A DNA stretch of 52,231 nucleotides, taken from IMG/VR virus record IMGVR_UViG_3300033182_000152, positions 1 to 52,231 of that record. One strand, written 5' to 3'. This DNA is from a virus. Of this stretch, positions 45,001-51,975 are shown in pieces; the stretch's first letter is position 1; every line of letters starts with the position of its first letter. A program made the position numbers and the translations under genes. The notes beneath the pieces were generated by a model. The model did no database searches and was not told the DNA's origin. It was given only the letters and a program-made list of their open reading frames with translations.

Positions 45001-45429
45001 AACGTTTTGTAATACTTGACCTTTCTTAGCATCTGAATCTGGAAGAATAATATCGTAAGAGCCTTCCATTGTTGCGGACGCTTTTACGTTAACAGAGTTA
45101 GTTCCGAATGACTGTTGTTCTTTAAACTTTACAGATCCTTGATTATCAATTTCTAAATCATCAGCAATATAAACATTTGTACCATCTATACGAAGTTTTT
45201 CAACTCCGTCAATTTCCATAGTAACAACACCGTTACCTTCATCATTAACTACTACTCTTGTATCACCCTTTTCAATTTGTTGAGTAATATCTTTAATAGT
45301 GCCATCGGCTTGCTTAATAAACATTTTGCCATCGGCAGTGTTAATAGCAATTTCGCCTAAGTCTATTTGATTCGATAGTGGTTCCTGACCGGATACGTTA
45401 TTTCTTTTATGTAATATTTTGTTTGCCAT
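33031..45429 (-). CDS. Giant modular tail fibre protein, 4132 aa
   Basis: The N-terminus (ILHKRNNVSGQEPLSNQIDL, then GEIAINTADGKMFIKQADGT) is the standard start of T4-like marine phage fibre proteins. Residues about 200-1580 hold nine copies of a helical module carrying C-x-R-D-x-G and a downstream [D/N]A signature. A beta-helix stretch (VSIVGDNLRTTIVRPL) follows, then long Gly/Ser/Thr/Asn-rich fibre, with DADLLDGQ and ADLLDGLHAS repeats near 3500-3650. The end (NWADLAEKYEADTVYEHGTV, then ALKGRVPCLINGTAKKGQYI) is a compact terminal domain of the kind found at the end of fibre proteins. It has a late-like box 36 bases upstream. The two CHxS proteins follow at once. It probably makes a long receptor-binding fibre; trimerisation is inferred from family habit. 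Confidence 0.85.
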   Translation of the reverse strand: MANKILHKRNNVSGQEPLSNQIDLGEIAINTADGKMFIKQADGTIKDITQQIEKGDTRVVVNDEGNGVVTMEIDGVEKLRIDGTNVYIADDLEIDNQGSVKFKEQQSFGTNSVNVKASATMEGSYDIILPDSDAKKGQVLQNVGFGQTQWSDPGGLAGNRIYVSSQYGDDNNDGKLQPVKTIKRASQIASDGIFTPVTDPGQSAYDAKDLLEQNRDFLQDEVVAFSTNAFNIQGYDQTKCERDVGLIIDAFEHDLRYGGDAASSVAGAFYALESSALVKQAQDVATEYSLRRIQEIAKAVVTNTVVTELTQAGVQQQFDGNKTATATEVTAVDVLGQKVIDYYIDGVGVIPNEIKTSDVGLLNAETLLDANQQFIKDEVVAFLANKYSGFEFDAAKCSRDTGLIIDAVNYDLLYSGTAESHYAGITYLNAAASLVRSDQKQQTLAGINYARDLAKQIIAGQDVKYTYQTAVTQDNTLQPGTSIEVQEIDDRFSIIYGLLNNGIGTSNGTITTDTGKLNSDTLIQQNTDFIKEEVIGYLSSQYQSTYDETKCRRDSGLIIDAVSYDTALGTNYNSVTAGLAYTRANTAYLQSNQLTLTDNAIGELGTDIVALSDVSGSTTATNRVNTGIAEIRDILNNGAGNADALTFPTPTGASQDLVDAKDQLQANRAFLIAEVTAYISNTYPAHTYNVTACERDTGYIVDALTYDILYGGNSATIQAAEAYFVGTTSQLGSGEATITADSYNFLAGHISNVVQGIAVTAEQAVVGQDFSSGNATSTEGTTLDGLVQIIEDVITAGSIAGLPSTTTPSISWATQELQDAFSQIQNNKTGLINDTIDYVDANLFVYDQNKCRRDVGLLLDALRYDFTHGGNNETIQAALSYYTYSASTALNSQLTETLDGINYAYDLAKLVIVNQTPATSYQALYNQFTDVGNPGDAATQTIITGLQTLSTDIITDGDSTTIGLDIDPNNSVPSVDSNVQQANAILAANREFIRAETVAFIEENYGNFNYDSATCSRDVGLIVDAVKYDLEHGGDAESIFAGLTYYNNVVSGQSQITGDAQNVVNKQLQPTIDAIEYARDLLANVVLQTNLTGLYQNTTTQTFDGANPSNNAAAQTVYDLANKIYVTVKNGVGTSNNVDKTTNTGALNSETLIESNRLFITEEVIGYINNQYPALTYDQTSCRRDTGLILDALQYDLTHGGNTNTIVAGAAYYKQAAAIVVSGQKTETIAALNHLKSLVQDVVRNVTISTTYSAETQVFDGVNPGDTTSAQTLGALMDVIVDVVDDGVSDFTNITANGALTTDQDILNAGALITSNKTFIQDETVAYVDASWITFGTNGYNQALCQRDIGYILDAFAFDLTWGGTSNTTAAAISYFKQSSSVALQRQLVQTIDGIMHGVRLAKQVVENYDVTSFQINSSQVTDPLNPGSQAAIDKIDQLGTILEDIIIDGVSTAVTVSASGIVPSSNQNVINAADLLALNRSFIQAEVISYINTNFTNFTYDVDFCRRDVGLFINAIQYDLVYGGNERAIEAGKSYYIGNTIVIPGEEFQTVLANRYFQKLVNNVLQNIENKRLYQNTAGQVTDVTKIVEPGTLGIVEAEFDIIIDIIENGPQSPNIPTEVEGAFNINYTTIMVATGEYKEDNPVIIPDYVSIVGDNLRTTIVRPLNANQDIFRVRNGCYLLGITFKDGLDAFNVPSFTGRFCTAFDDPFDTGVDRTGYVGLREKPIITQSPYVQNVSIISFLGLSGCLVDGSKVITPNIPRFAIEAENPVFGETPEQGKSMVANAYTMLSFGGTGWRLTNDAYAQIVSCFQIFLGNGCWCQSGAYLSVTNSATNFGLYALRSSGYSANSFVFDRGVIAEVGNQASQQKLITVGTKRTPVNQFILRFYDDDEENNLANDITNNFKTIPNILTFNAASVDDSSGTLDLEANTITIVGHGLVTGDAVTYRRNGNVEINGLADQGLYYVEVLTNDIIRLFQDDSREFVADLLEASTGDHILETQTEEFFIDELILDADGNKQTHNKYQVLTLAPGSYTFNPGDLIEATTGIYRNKAYVYTYDQATRTLTVSVEKAENSGQLTRIFFDATSVIDSDSSAVAQTNILVTGFTSRTDLFTAEFTIDPTIVGGVLTNTGNLPGTYVRLHRPSIVNSSAHTWEYAGSGTDYNALPQNGGITREEYEQFSDLPGRVYSSGTNELGDFKVGDFIVAENRTGNITFKNTVTVGELSALKLAVSDVVIEAISTDPGLGDNEPGGATDTRLTTQLAQRSFMANRLGDFLDKNVSTNSLGGAVPQMNAQGLLNADIIPATRNFSLFNSDLKYGRLDLTDDIPAQQPLQGDIASEKYPRIFFTLSAPTTLSADDVVVEANTGATAIVDEDNGGAATVYLTNITGTFSNNISANTLVVNGGNTTTYITNTGSTETREVQYTLVSDSTSEYLKYSPSGASFTNGVTITAAGAKTQGTITSQTEGVLIAVDNGNISGGQGYVPVSGTQTYENVPMVANTGVGTGAIADITVTNGIVSNVDLTRGGTGYQTGDILTAATSNLGGSSTTAFQIAANGVENRLYIDLIEGKFTVSTTNNDYIEDSNATITSVAIGNTTLTAFNADTVPNGGNVDYANSRITINAHIFDDGDIVNYASSPNTPIGGLLQGESYFVKVLDANTIELYNRYDLDPGTKVSFTTSSTGTHALIIKHVDTRKDRIYAPSHGYTTGQAFRFVSTNPPTGMVSGNYYFVGSVTANGFTVHEVQQDAVESVNGLTQNNINFVQTGSGSADFVKQNITIYDSVNTSSKLDSNWALTGSANVDASNIVSGVISTSRLAAVGSANDKTYLKGDSSWDYAVRTARIALNSPLNITGDFYTSGGQNYYYANTQFDIDRTDDTLGNQSFTNLGVAAFSKAQFNVNAGEVELKAGVLDAGTLDGLDSQYFLEPGNLLNPVPVNRGGTALDQYIAGDMIYATSPTTLNRLPIGSQGAVMVVDQLGNPAWSNDVAPFTEDTNNTGVARPLEIRHEVTNTPAVGIGVGMQFQVETANNNRETGAVIDAVATDVTFGSEDFSLKFGTMAAGFLQERMVLDSLGNLQIDGDLNVDGGDIKTTKTSATVYDNTVTALSIGRAATSVTIGADKSGTMRVRNTTLVVGGDDTETQPANATIKAPNGLGTNKNGPDLTITGGGSTGNGDPGRVYVRTSSAGTSGSALRTQVDRVEIGGVTDHTPSVYLGRSSQNSQQIATLGVKGPITGQFNINGSVLELKPGSGTGSGAGAAVEIYGSNSIGSGSGIQNQELVASFSGDAIRLNKNVITQASSLGTNQAAFDLLNDTVTTLNIGGAATAIDIGAASGYLHVNSADQATSTTTGALRVDGGGSFSKNLYVGGQLSAADLSLTGAVNGNSYNVNGVETIDSNRRFISSGGTTGQIAKVHAISFDWDGNYGSLGGYTNHGISSRSESWIASDDLSINSYHNVNIRLDSNSNNSAATTFLRVNNDVSQTNGNICFSVRGDGKVGINKDPGGTYNLDVNGSFNATTGYINGGAIWTASNDGEGSGLNADLLDGLHASSFLRVDTGAAFSGGVFKISGPATTIQNTGEVNTLQCYQGNGANSYDAFMTFHIGGDYAVHFGLDGTTNDLAMGGWSRGAVAHRVWHAGNDGSSSGLDADLLDGQEGSFYRNASNINAGTFPDRFSNSTRYNIGFIDGYSSSNYDKLRVYGSSSYTIGMASGQTHGWLNDWAMTFTMNNESDRGWKWRDTDDGVAAGAMSLTTNGNLCVGNVVAVGGQTTRYLSQPSGNYGSIQINGSGAGNWEGFSIDGRAVFMHDGGSSTGIYNDVNNHWLFYAVHGGSTEMRYNNSNKINTRSNGVDVNGELYLNNWLRIESNSGIYWQAGSYAGWHIYPQASNRMHMRSASSGSCEVTLCNSSNTIYGRLYADNDSQGFLNEDGNWALRSYNNDGVSPGIRFYENSNESWTGNPGNDVGKIEYHSNRFYIAAGANSNRVCQFRRDGTDVSYVDNSGVYQGTAASANWADLAEKYEADTVYEHGTVLAIGGDKEVTRYEPGMKLAGVVSTLPGLMMNQTDENRDDPMWPFVALKGRVPCLINGTAKKGQYIIANQDGKGRAVDTLSTIEEYTLLIGTAISDCDGEGTVEVKV
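40700..44850 (-). repeat. Nine in-frame repeats of about 470 nt in the giant fibre gene
   Basis: Each copy encodes about 140-168 residues with the signature C-x-R-D-x-G-[L/Y]-[I/F/L]-x-[D/N]-A-x-x-[Y/F/H]-D (for example CERDVGLIIDAFEHDLRYGG and CRRDSGLIIDAVSYD), preceded by NR/NxxFIxxEV and followed by a helix. Cysteine is conserved in all nine. The Cys codons lie near 44705, 44240, 43775, 43355, 42875, 42390, 41885, 41395 and 40915. Confidence 0.8.
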
Positions 45430-45464
45430 TCGGTTACTTCCTAATTCAAAGTATCATGTGCATG

Positions 45465-45472
45465 TATTTATT
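45465..45472 (-). promoter_or_regulatory. T4-like late promoter box (AATAAATA) for the giant fibre / radical SAM operon
   Basis: AATAAATA on the minus strand lies about 36 bases upstream of the 4132-aa ATG, which has an AGGAAG ribosome site. If it is used, the fibre, both CHxS proteins, the two unknowns and all six minus-strand radical SAM genes could share one late transcript of about 21.7 kb. Confidence 0.4.
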
Positions 45473-45502
45473 TCTTTTGTCAGATTGGGGGACGGTCGGT
45501 GG

Positions 45503-48500
45503 TTAGTAAGTGCCGCCATCGATAGTAAAGTTATTAATATAACTTAAATCAATGCCTGAGCCTTCTAAATCTTGACCTAGATAGATATCACGACCTACAC
45601 CTATGCCGCCTGCTACAACAACAGCGCCAGTTATAGTGTTTGAAGATTCTTCTGTAGATTCAAACTTAGTAGTTGTACCTGCTACATTTAATTGCTTCTT
45701 AACTGCTAAACCGCCTTCTAATATAACAGCGCCAGTTGTACTATCTGTAGATTCAGTAGCATCGGCTACATTTACAGTGCCGCCAACATTTAGACTTTTT
45801 GTTATTCCAACTCCGCCGTCAGTAACAATAGAGCCTGTAGTAGTTGATGTAGAATCAGTTGTATTAGCAGCATTTAGTATGCCGTCAACATATAAGTTTT
45901 TAGCAATACCTACACCGCCATCTACAACTAGTGAACCACTAGCAGCACTAGAGCTGTCAGCAGTTGATTGAATAGTTGTTGTACCAGTTAAAGAACCAAA
46001 TAAGATTCCTGTTGCCGAATTAAACGCATTTAAGTTTTGAATATTGTTTACTAATAAATTAAAGTTTTGATTATTAGTTGTTATGTCTTGACCGTCAACA
46101 TTTAAGTCTCCAGCAATGTTTACGTTTTCACCAACACCTAAACCACCGCCAATTACAACAGCACCTGTGTTGTATGCGTTTGAGCCTTGGTTACTGTTAA
46201 AACGTGTTGTACCAGCAGCATTACCAAAACTAGTATATGTTGAAGCACCGAATGCGTTTACAGTTGTAGCAGTTGTATTGAATACGTTTTGTGTAGTTTG
46301 ATTACCATAAATGTCGCCTTCGATATACAACTCGCCTTCAACGTTCATGTTAGTCATTGAAATAACACGGCCTGTACCCGAGGCGTCTAGTTGTAACGGA
46401 GCGTTAGTTTCTTGTGTTGTAATTCGTGTACCAAAGATACCCAACTGATCCATATAGATGTTCTTAGTAAAGAACGCATCTTCGTTTACAGTTAAGAAGT
46501 CAATACTAGCATTCGGAGTATTGATTGTATTTGTTACACTGAATATACCATCAACTGTTGTGTTGTCATTAATTTGTGTTGGAACATTAATAATAACTTC
46601 AGTATCATCAAACTGTACATTGTCTGATGTACGTAATTCGTTATTAGCATCAAAGTAAGCAATTCTATCTGCTGTAGATGTTGCTACAAAAATTCTTGGC
46701 AAATAACTTACTAATGAAACTGTTAAATCACCTGTAACATTAGTAGTGTTGTTTAAGTTGATTACACCAGTACCTTGTGCTGTTACATCTAAATCTGAAT
46801 TTGAAATAGTTGTTTTTAATGCATTACCTTCAAGACTGATGTTGTTGTCAACTAAGATGCCGCCTTGCCAACCTTGGTTTGTTAGTCTAGCAAGTTCAAT
46901 TCCGCCACCATAAAAGAATAGTGTATTTTCATTTGAACCTGGACTTAGTTCTGGTAAAATATAAGTGTCACCGTCTACGTCACGAACACCGCCTAATGAA
47001 CTCCAAGCAACTCCGTTGTAACCTTCGTACTGATTAGTATCTGTATTGAAACGTACTTGACCTATTTCTCCAATTGGTCTATTAGCATTAGAGCCAGTTG
47101 GTACAACAACAGCACTATTACCTAAGAATCTAAATTGTCCGCTACCTGCTGTATCAAATTCAAAGTCACTATTAGTGTCAATAGTTGACATTCTATTTTG
47201 GAAAATTCTAAAGTTTTCAGTTGTAATATTGTTTACATATAGTTCGTTAAATGTAGATGTACTATGTCCAATATCATATGCTAGATTAACGTCTGGAATG
47301 ATGTTACTAGCAAAATTTGTTGCCGCAATACTTGTAACTTGTAATGTTGCGTTTGGCGCACTAATAGTGCCGCCAGGAAGATTAATATCTCCGTCTACAT
47401 TTATTGTTTTACTAAAGAAGAATTCACCAGTACCACCTGGAGTAATTTCAAAGCGGTAGTCTACATTTGGATCTGTTACCTTCATAACATCATTTTCAAA
47501 TGTAAAGTTGTTGTTTGTAAATCTAGTAGTGTTTACAGTTAAATCTGTTTGATTCCATTCACCTACTAATACTCCGCCTGCGTAAATATCAAATCTATTA
47601 TCGTTAGATCCTGGAGTTACTTCCGGAGTAATATAAGTATCGCCGTCAATGTCTTTTACGCCGCCTAGTGAACTCCACGCAGTTCCTTGATATCCTTCAA
47701 ATTGTTGTATCTGTGTATTAAAGCGGATACCACCAGTTACTGGATTAGCACCACGCTCTGGTGTGTTACCTGTTGGAACAACAGCAAAAGTTGTTCCTCC
47801 TAAAAATACTCTACCTGCTCCGCTAGGTTCAATTTCAATATCTTGGTTAGTGTTGTTTACATATATTTTATTGTTTTCAATTTGTAAATCATCGACTAAT
47901 AATTTACTAGCATATACGTTACCCCAAACAGCATCAGGAGCACCTAAGTCCCAAATACCAGTAAATGTTGGATCTGGTTGAATGTTACCCTCAACTGCTG
48001 CTTTAATTTGTAATGTATGCGGAATTGGATCGCCTTCGTTTACTGGATCGCTACCAATAACAGTGTTACCAATTAACTGTACTGATAAACCTTCTGCTCT
48101 AATATCACCAGGTTGTAGTACATAAGTTGAATTGCCGCCAGCATCTAATAAAATTCCGCTCTCTTGTGAAGTAAGACTAAAGTCTTCTAGTACATCAAAT
48201 TCAAAAAATGCGCTTGCTTCTAAACTTGTTCCAATCAGTGTTGACTTTCCGTTTACATTTTCTGTAGTAACTTCTGTTGATGTAATAGTACTCTTGTTAC
48301 CTACACCATCATCAAATACTAATCCACCTGCTAAAGCACCAAAGTTTAATCCTTCACCGTCAATTTGTACTACGCCAGTTTCTTGTGATACGTAGAATAA
48401 ATCACCTACACGGAAATCACCTAAGTGGTCAACGGATGTATATCTTACTTTAGCACCTGTAAGTTCTACAACTTCGTTACCTTGTATAGCATCTGAAGCA

Positions 48501-50038
48501 CGGTTAGTTGTTAGTTTACCTGCGCCAACATAACCAAAGTTTTGACTTATTAAACGTAAACTTACTCCCGGACCTTCAGCAACAACACCACTGTCACCGT
48601 AAACAATAGCTGAACCAATTGATCTTAATTCAGCACCAAATTCAAATTTTGTTACTTCAACAATACGCTCTGCTTGTACACCAGATACAATACCAATAAT
48701 AGAACCACCTTGTCCAGGTTGTGGTGTAAAGTCAACACCGTCTAGTCCTGTATAAAGTCCTGAAACAGCAAGTGTGTTAGTACCAACGTCCCAACTTACA
48801 ATTTGGAATTCTGATACTGTTGATCCGTCTGTTGAAGTGTAACGTACTGTTTCGCCTGGAATAAAGTTTCCACCAGTTACGTTGTCAACAATAACATAAG
48901 TTCTACCAGATCCGCCCCAACCAACTGTGTCGGTAGTTGCGTGTACTGCTTTGTCTGCTAGGTATACAAACGAGTTAAGCATTTCCATTCTAACACCGTT
49001 TGTTAGAACAATACCAGTTTGACCTGGAGTAAACAATGTAACTTCGTTAATAAGGAAACTTGGTTCAATAGCAGATCTGTTTATATATTGAGCGTCTGCT
49101 TTAATACCTCTACCAGCATCTCTTGAGTCAAATCCATAAGGGTCGTCTGTAGAGTTTAGTCCTAATCTTACGCTCGATCCAAAGTTAAGAACTGTTACGT
49201 TCATTATGTATGGACCACGTTCAAATGTTGCTGTTGTTGATTCGTCAAAACAGAACGCATAACCTCTGTCGTTAACTACGTCGTATTCCATTTCGCGAAC
49301 TGTTAAATCTTTTACTGTGCCGCCGCCTCTAAATTGAAAACCGTTTTGTGTGCGTGTAGCAGCAGTTGGTTTAATCTGTGTTGAACGTATGCCTTGACCT
49401 GTAATGCTTACGCCTGGATAAACTGTTAATGGAAATACTTCTTCAAACGTACCTGAGCCAATTTTAATTGTATCTCCGTTACGTGCTAATACAAGTGCTT
49501 GTCTAACTGTACGGAAAGCATCTTGCATACTTTCACCAGTGTTACCGTCTGAACCGTTTTCAGTAACCCAGTAAACATTTCCTTCTTTTTTGGTAATGTC
49601 AGTACCGTTAGCATAAATGCCGCCAGTACCAGCACTGTTTAAGTATAGTGAAGTATTTGAATCAAGTGCTGAAATACCTGTAGCAGCACCGTCACCGTCT
49701 AATCTTAAGTTGTTAATGTCAACAACTTCACCAGTAAAGGTAGTTGCTGTTTCACCAACAGTAAGCAAGTTGTTAATAACAACGTTGCCCGTACCACTTG
49801 CTCTTAAAATAATATCACCGTTTGAATATTGCGGTTCTAATATTGTTGTTTGTACGTTTGTTACGTTTAATGTATCAGATATAGCAGCACTACCAGCAAC
49901 GTCTAATTCTGCTGTAGGTCTTGACGTTTTACCTACTGCTAATTTGCTGTCGGAAGTAACTTCTCCGTATCTATTAATTTTAAGAGCTTCGTCTTTTACA
50001 TTTTTAGAAGCAACCGTGGTACGCTTTAAATACTTCAT
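45503..50038 (-). CDS. Large virion protein with beta-helix and repeat modules, 1511 aa
   Basis: After a short basic start (MKYLKRTTVASKNVKDEALK) the protein alternates fibre-type strands. At about 155-360 it has a parallel beta-helix segment with the DUF1565-like pattern YWVTENGSDGNTGESMQDAF, FRTVRQAL, and GDTIKIGSGTFEEVFPLTVY, then GVSITGQG. Two copies of a module with GV[KR]D[IV]DGDTY (about 800 and 1015) and four C-terminal copies of a VVDGGVGIAKNLYVDG-type unit (about 1350-1490) follow. Together with the beta-helix they suggest a fibre or tailspike-like adhesin component. It precedes the giant fibre gene without a strong terminator between them. Confidence 0.8.
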   Translation of the reverse strand: MKYLKRTTVASKNVKDEALKINRYGEVTSDSKLAVGKTSRPTAELDVAGSAAISDTLNVTNVQTTILEPQYSNGDIILRASGTGNVVINNLLTVGETATTFTGEVVDINNLRLDGDGAATGISALDSNTSLYLNSAGTGGIYANGTDITKKEGNVYWVTENGSDGNTGESMQDAFRTVRQALVLARNGDTIKIGSGTFEEVFPLTVYPGVSITGQGIRSTQIKPTAATRTQNGFQFRGGGTVKDLTVREMEYDVVNDRGYAFCFDESTTATFERGPYIMNVTVLNFGSSVRLGLNSTDDPYGFDSRDAGRGIKADAQYINRSAIEPSFLINEVTLFTPGQTGIVLTNGVRMEMLNSFVYLADKAVHATTDTVGWGGSGRTYVIVDNVTGGNFIPGETVRYTSTDGSTVSEFQIVSWDVGTNTLAVSGLYTGLDGVDFTPQPGQGGSIIGIVSGVQAERIVEVTKFEFGAELRSIGSAIVYGDSGVVAEGPGVSLRLISQNFGYVGAGKLTTNRASDAIQGNEVVELTGAKVRYTSVDHLGDFRVGDLFYVSQETGVVQIDGEGLNFGALAGGLVFDDGVGNKSTITSTEVTTENVNGKSTLIGTSLEASAFFEFDVLEDFSLTSQESGILLDAGGNSTYVLQPGDIRAEGLSVQLIGNTVIGSDPVNEGDPIPHTLQIKAAVEGNIQPDPTFTGIWDLGAPDAVWGNVYASKLLVDDLQIENNKIYVNNTNQDIEIEPSGAGRVFLGGTTFAVVPTGNTPERGANPVTGGIRFNTQIQQFEGYQGTAWSSLGGVKDIDGDTYITPEVTPGSNDNRFDIYAGGVLVGEWNQTDLTVNTTRFTNNNFTFENDVMKVTDPNVDYRFEITPGGTGEFFFSKTINVDGDINLPGGTISAPNATLQVTSIAATNFASNIIPDVNLAYDIGHSTSTFNELYVNNITTENFRIFQNRMSTIDTNSDFEFDTAGSGQFRFLGNSAVVVPTGSNANRPIGEIGQVRFNTDTNQYEGYNGVAWSSLGGVRDVDGDTYILPELSPGSNENTLFFYGGGIELARLTNQGWQGGILVDNNISLEGNALKTTISNSDLDVTAQGTGVINLNNTTNVTGDLTVSLVSYLPRIFVATSTADRIAYFDANNELRTSDNVQFDDTEVIINVPTQINDNTTVDGIFSVTNTINTPNASIDFLTVNEDAFFTKNIYMDQLGIFGTRITTQETNAPLQLDASGTGRVISMTNMNVEGELYIEGDIYGNQTTQNVFNTTATTVNAFGASTYTSFGNAAGTTRFNSNQGSNAYNTGAVVIGGGLGVGENVNIAGDLNVDGQDITTNNQNFNLLVNNIQNLNAFNSATGILFGSLTGTTTIQSTADSSSAASGSLVVDGGVGIAKNLYVDGILNAANTTDSTSTTTGSIVTDGGVGITKSLNVGGTVNVADATESTDSTTGAVILEGGLAVKKQLNVAGTTTKFESTEESSNTITGAVVVAGGIGVGRDIYLGQDLEGSGIDLSYINNFTIDGGTY
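45590..46000 (-). repeat. Tandem repeats of about 110 nt at the 3' end of the 1511-aa gene
   Basis: Four diverged in-frame copies of a unit of about 36 codons encode a pattern like [ST]G[AS][VI]V[VT]DGG[VL][GA][IV]x[KR] followed by a beta strand and a short Asn/Thr/Ser linker. They look like an extended coil of fibre repeats ending at the C-terminus. Confidence 0.65.
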
Positions 50039-50040
50039 TC

Positions 50041-50373
50041 TTATACTCTCACATAACTAGATGTAACGGTAATAGCGTTAGCCGCACTTGCGATAACTTG
50101 TATACTATCGTTTTCTTCTAGTACAAACTTTTCTGTATCTAAACTAAAACTTTCGCCTGCGGGGACTGATAAATCTTTCATTATCATATTATCGTCACCT
50201 GCTGCTTCAGTAGCGGCTACAACATGAAGATCAACTAACACATCAGTAGAGTTAGTTGTATTACATAGAATCATAATGGTAACAGCGATGTCGTTGCCGC
50301 CCCCTACTACTTGGCTATTAGTTAATACCTCAGTTGGGTTAGTTGTTGTAATTCTTTGATTTGATATAGCCAT
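50041..50373 (-). CDS. Small beta-rich virion protein, 110 aa
   Basis: MAISNQRITTTNPTEV followed by strands (VTIMILCNTTNSTDVLVDLH; SIQVIASAANAITVTSSYVR) is an Ig/jelly-roll-like pattern seen in small structural proteins of marine T4-like phages. It has no catalytic motif. It follows the 367-aa virion gene and precedes the 1511-aa gene by two bases, so it is co-expressed with fibres. A decoration or fibre-base role is likely, but the exact location is unknown. Confidence 0.7.
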   Translation of the reverse strand: MAISNQRITTTNPTEVLTNSQVVGGGNDIAVTIMILCNTTNSTDVLVDLHVVAATEAAGDDNMIMKDLSVPAGESFSLDTEKFVLEENDSIQVIASAANAITVTSSYVRV

Positions 50374-50385
50374 TTTTGTTTATCC

Positions 50386-51489
50386 TTAAAATAGCAATCC
50401 GTAAATGATTGCTTTTCTTCTACTTGCTAATTCGTCTCTACCTTCTTCTGTAGCAGCATACAAGCCAGTACCGCCACCTCCAACTTCAGCAGCATATAAT
50501 TTTGTTCCTGTGCCAGGTGGTGGTAAAGCAGGATCTCCTGCGTTTCTTACCATTAAAAAGTCATCTGTAACAACTACACTACCAGAACCAGTTACTGATA
50601 AAGTTAAATTAGTATTTGTACCAAAACTTTCAAGTAATGTTCCATCTGGAGTGTTTTTAATTCTTAAGCCGTCGCCTGAACCTGGGCCACCATCTGTAGC
50701 ATAAAATTCAAAACCATCTTCTACTGTTGCTCTAAAAACTTCATTTCCGTTAATCTGCCAGTCAATCTGACTGTTTTGTGTCCAAGCATTAACACCGTCT
50801 TGTTTTACAGTGATACGTGTAGCAACAATTTCTTGTCCGGTATTAGGATCATAATCAATAGCAGCAAGTGACGGAATACCAATAGTATTTACATAGTCGC
50901 CAATTTTCCAATCAACGTATGCTTTGTTTGTTAGTATGTTATCGTCGCCGCCTGTTGAAAATCCTGCTGCACGCGGATCAACTGCTTCAGCGTACTGATT
51001 GTTGTAAGCTCTTACAACACCAGTAGTACCAAAGCCTGCTAGTATCATATCGTGTCCTGTAGACACAATTAATCCTGAAGCCTTTATAGGTTGAGTAACT
51101 TCAATACGTTGCCCTTGCCCGTTAAATTCTTCTGTGAACGCATTAAACGCACCATCGTGTGATACTCCTTGAGCGTCAGACCATGTTATGGTTTCATCCC
51201 AAGTAAAATAACTATCAGGTACGCCTGCTCCACGATTGATGTGTATTCCGGATTTTTCAAAACTAACACCCGGACCTGGATCACCTTCGTTTAAAGTAAT
51301 AATAGGGTCTTTAATTGTTGTAATAGTAGACTCGATAGTTGATGTGTTACCTTCAACTATCAAGTTACCTTTAATAACAACTTCGCCTGTACTGTTTCCA
51401 CCTGGATCTAAAATAATTTCCCCAGGAGTTAAAGCAGTACCTACTTTAACTTTGTAATCACCATTTGGAACACTAACGAGTTTGAGCAT
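50386..51489 (-). CDS. Fibre-type virion structural protein, 367 aa
   Basis: The N-terminal half has the fibre-type repeat pattern NSTGEVVIKGNLIVEGNTST, IESTITTIKDPIITLNEGD and SFEKSGIHINRGAGVPDSYF, which is shared with marine T4-like structural proteins. The middle (DNILTNKAYVDWKIGDYVNT) and the Gly/Pro-rich end (PPPGTGTKLYAAEVGGGGTG, then ASRRKAIIYGLLF) are also characteristic. The role within the tail or fibre base is not assignable from sequence. It is followed at 12 bases by the 110-aa gene. Confidence 0.75.
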   Translation of the reverse strand: MLKLVSVPNGDYKVKVGTALTPGEIILDPGGNSTGEVVIKGNLIVEGNTSTIESTITTIKDPIITLNEGDPGPGVSFEKSGIHINRGAGVPDSYFTWDETITWSDAQGVSHDGAFNAFTEEFNGQGQRIEVTQPIKASGLIVSTGHDMILAGFGTTGVVRAYNNQYAEAVDPRAAGFSTGGDDNILTNKAYVDWKIGDYVNTIGIPSLAAIDYDPNTGQEIVATRITVKQDGVNAWTQNSQIDWQINGNEVFRATVEDGFEFYATDGGPGSGDGLRIKNTPDGTLLESFGTNTNLTLSVTGSGSVVVTDDFLMVRNAGDPALPPPGTGTKLYAAEVGGGGTGLYAATEEGRDELASRRKAIIYGLLF

Positions 51490-51510
51490 TTAATTTACCT
51501 TATAAAGTTA

Positions 51511-51912
51511 TTATGGTGTTTCGTCACCTTCAAAGTCGTCAGCGTTAGTTAAACTTGCGTCATCACCTGCTTCTTCAACTTCTACAGTATCACCAGTACC
51601 GGTAAAGTCCCAATTAATACGTGAACCATTATCCATAGTTACCATACGTCCAGAAATTTTAGTTACTTGACGTGCTGTGCCGCCATCACTAACAGTGATA
51701 GACATCTGACCTGCGGTTAATGCTGCGGCTGCTGCATCTGTTAAGAAACAATCTTTTGTTGCTGTACCGTCTGTACAACGGAACTTTTTAGAACCTAATT
51801 GCTTAACAATCCAACCCGGAACACTTGATGTGCCGTTGTGAAATTGAACTTTAATTTCGTTGCCTCCAGCAGTAGGTGTGCCGAAGTATCTTTTGTTGAG
51901 TGGTCTTCCCAT
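51511..51912 (-). CDS. Small virion-associated protein of marine T4-like phages, 133 aa
   Basis: The start MGRPLNKRYFGTPTAGGNEI with a beta-rich body (WIVKQLGSKKFRCTDGTATK, then MSITVSDGG, VTKISGRMVTMDNG) and an acidic tail (EEAGDDASLTNADDFEGDE) is a form I associate with structural genes near gp23 in cyanophage-type genomes. It has an AAGGAG ribosome site and a leader of about 90 bases behind a GATAAATA box, containing a short uORF. It leads the right-hand fibre operon. Confidence 0.75.
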   Translation of the reverse strand: MGRPLNKRYFGTPTAGGNEIKVQFHNGTSSVPGWIVKQLGSKKFRCTDGTATKDCFLTDAAAAALTAGQMSITVSDGGTARQVTKISGRMVTMDNGSRINWDFTGTGDTVEVEEAGDDASLTNADDFEGDETP

Positions 51913-51945
51913 TTGTTTTCTCCTTAATAAGTTGACGTTCTAGGT

Positions 51946-51975
51946 CTACGCGGCGGGTACCGCATAAGTCCTCAT
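51946..51975 (-). CDS. Possible leader uORF (9 codons) before the 133-aa gene
   Basis: ATG at 51975 opens MRTYAVPAA before TAG. A GAGGAG lies 11-16 bases upstream, and the surrounding leader contains a GAGG...CCTC inverted repeat (51979-51992). The frame is GC-richer than the phage average. It may be chance or an attenuation-type leader. No conservation data are available. Confidence 0.2.
   Translation of the reverse strand: MRTYAVPAA

Noticed and set aside
45603-50060. Plus-strand open frames opposite the 1511-aa gene
   Set aside because: Same reason: low-complexity antisense frames without ribosome sites or family similarity.
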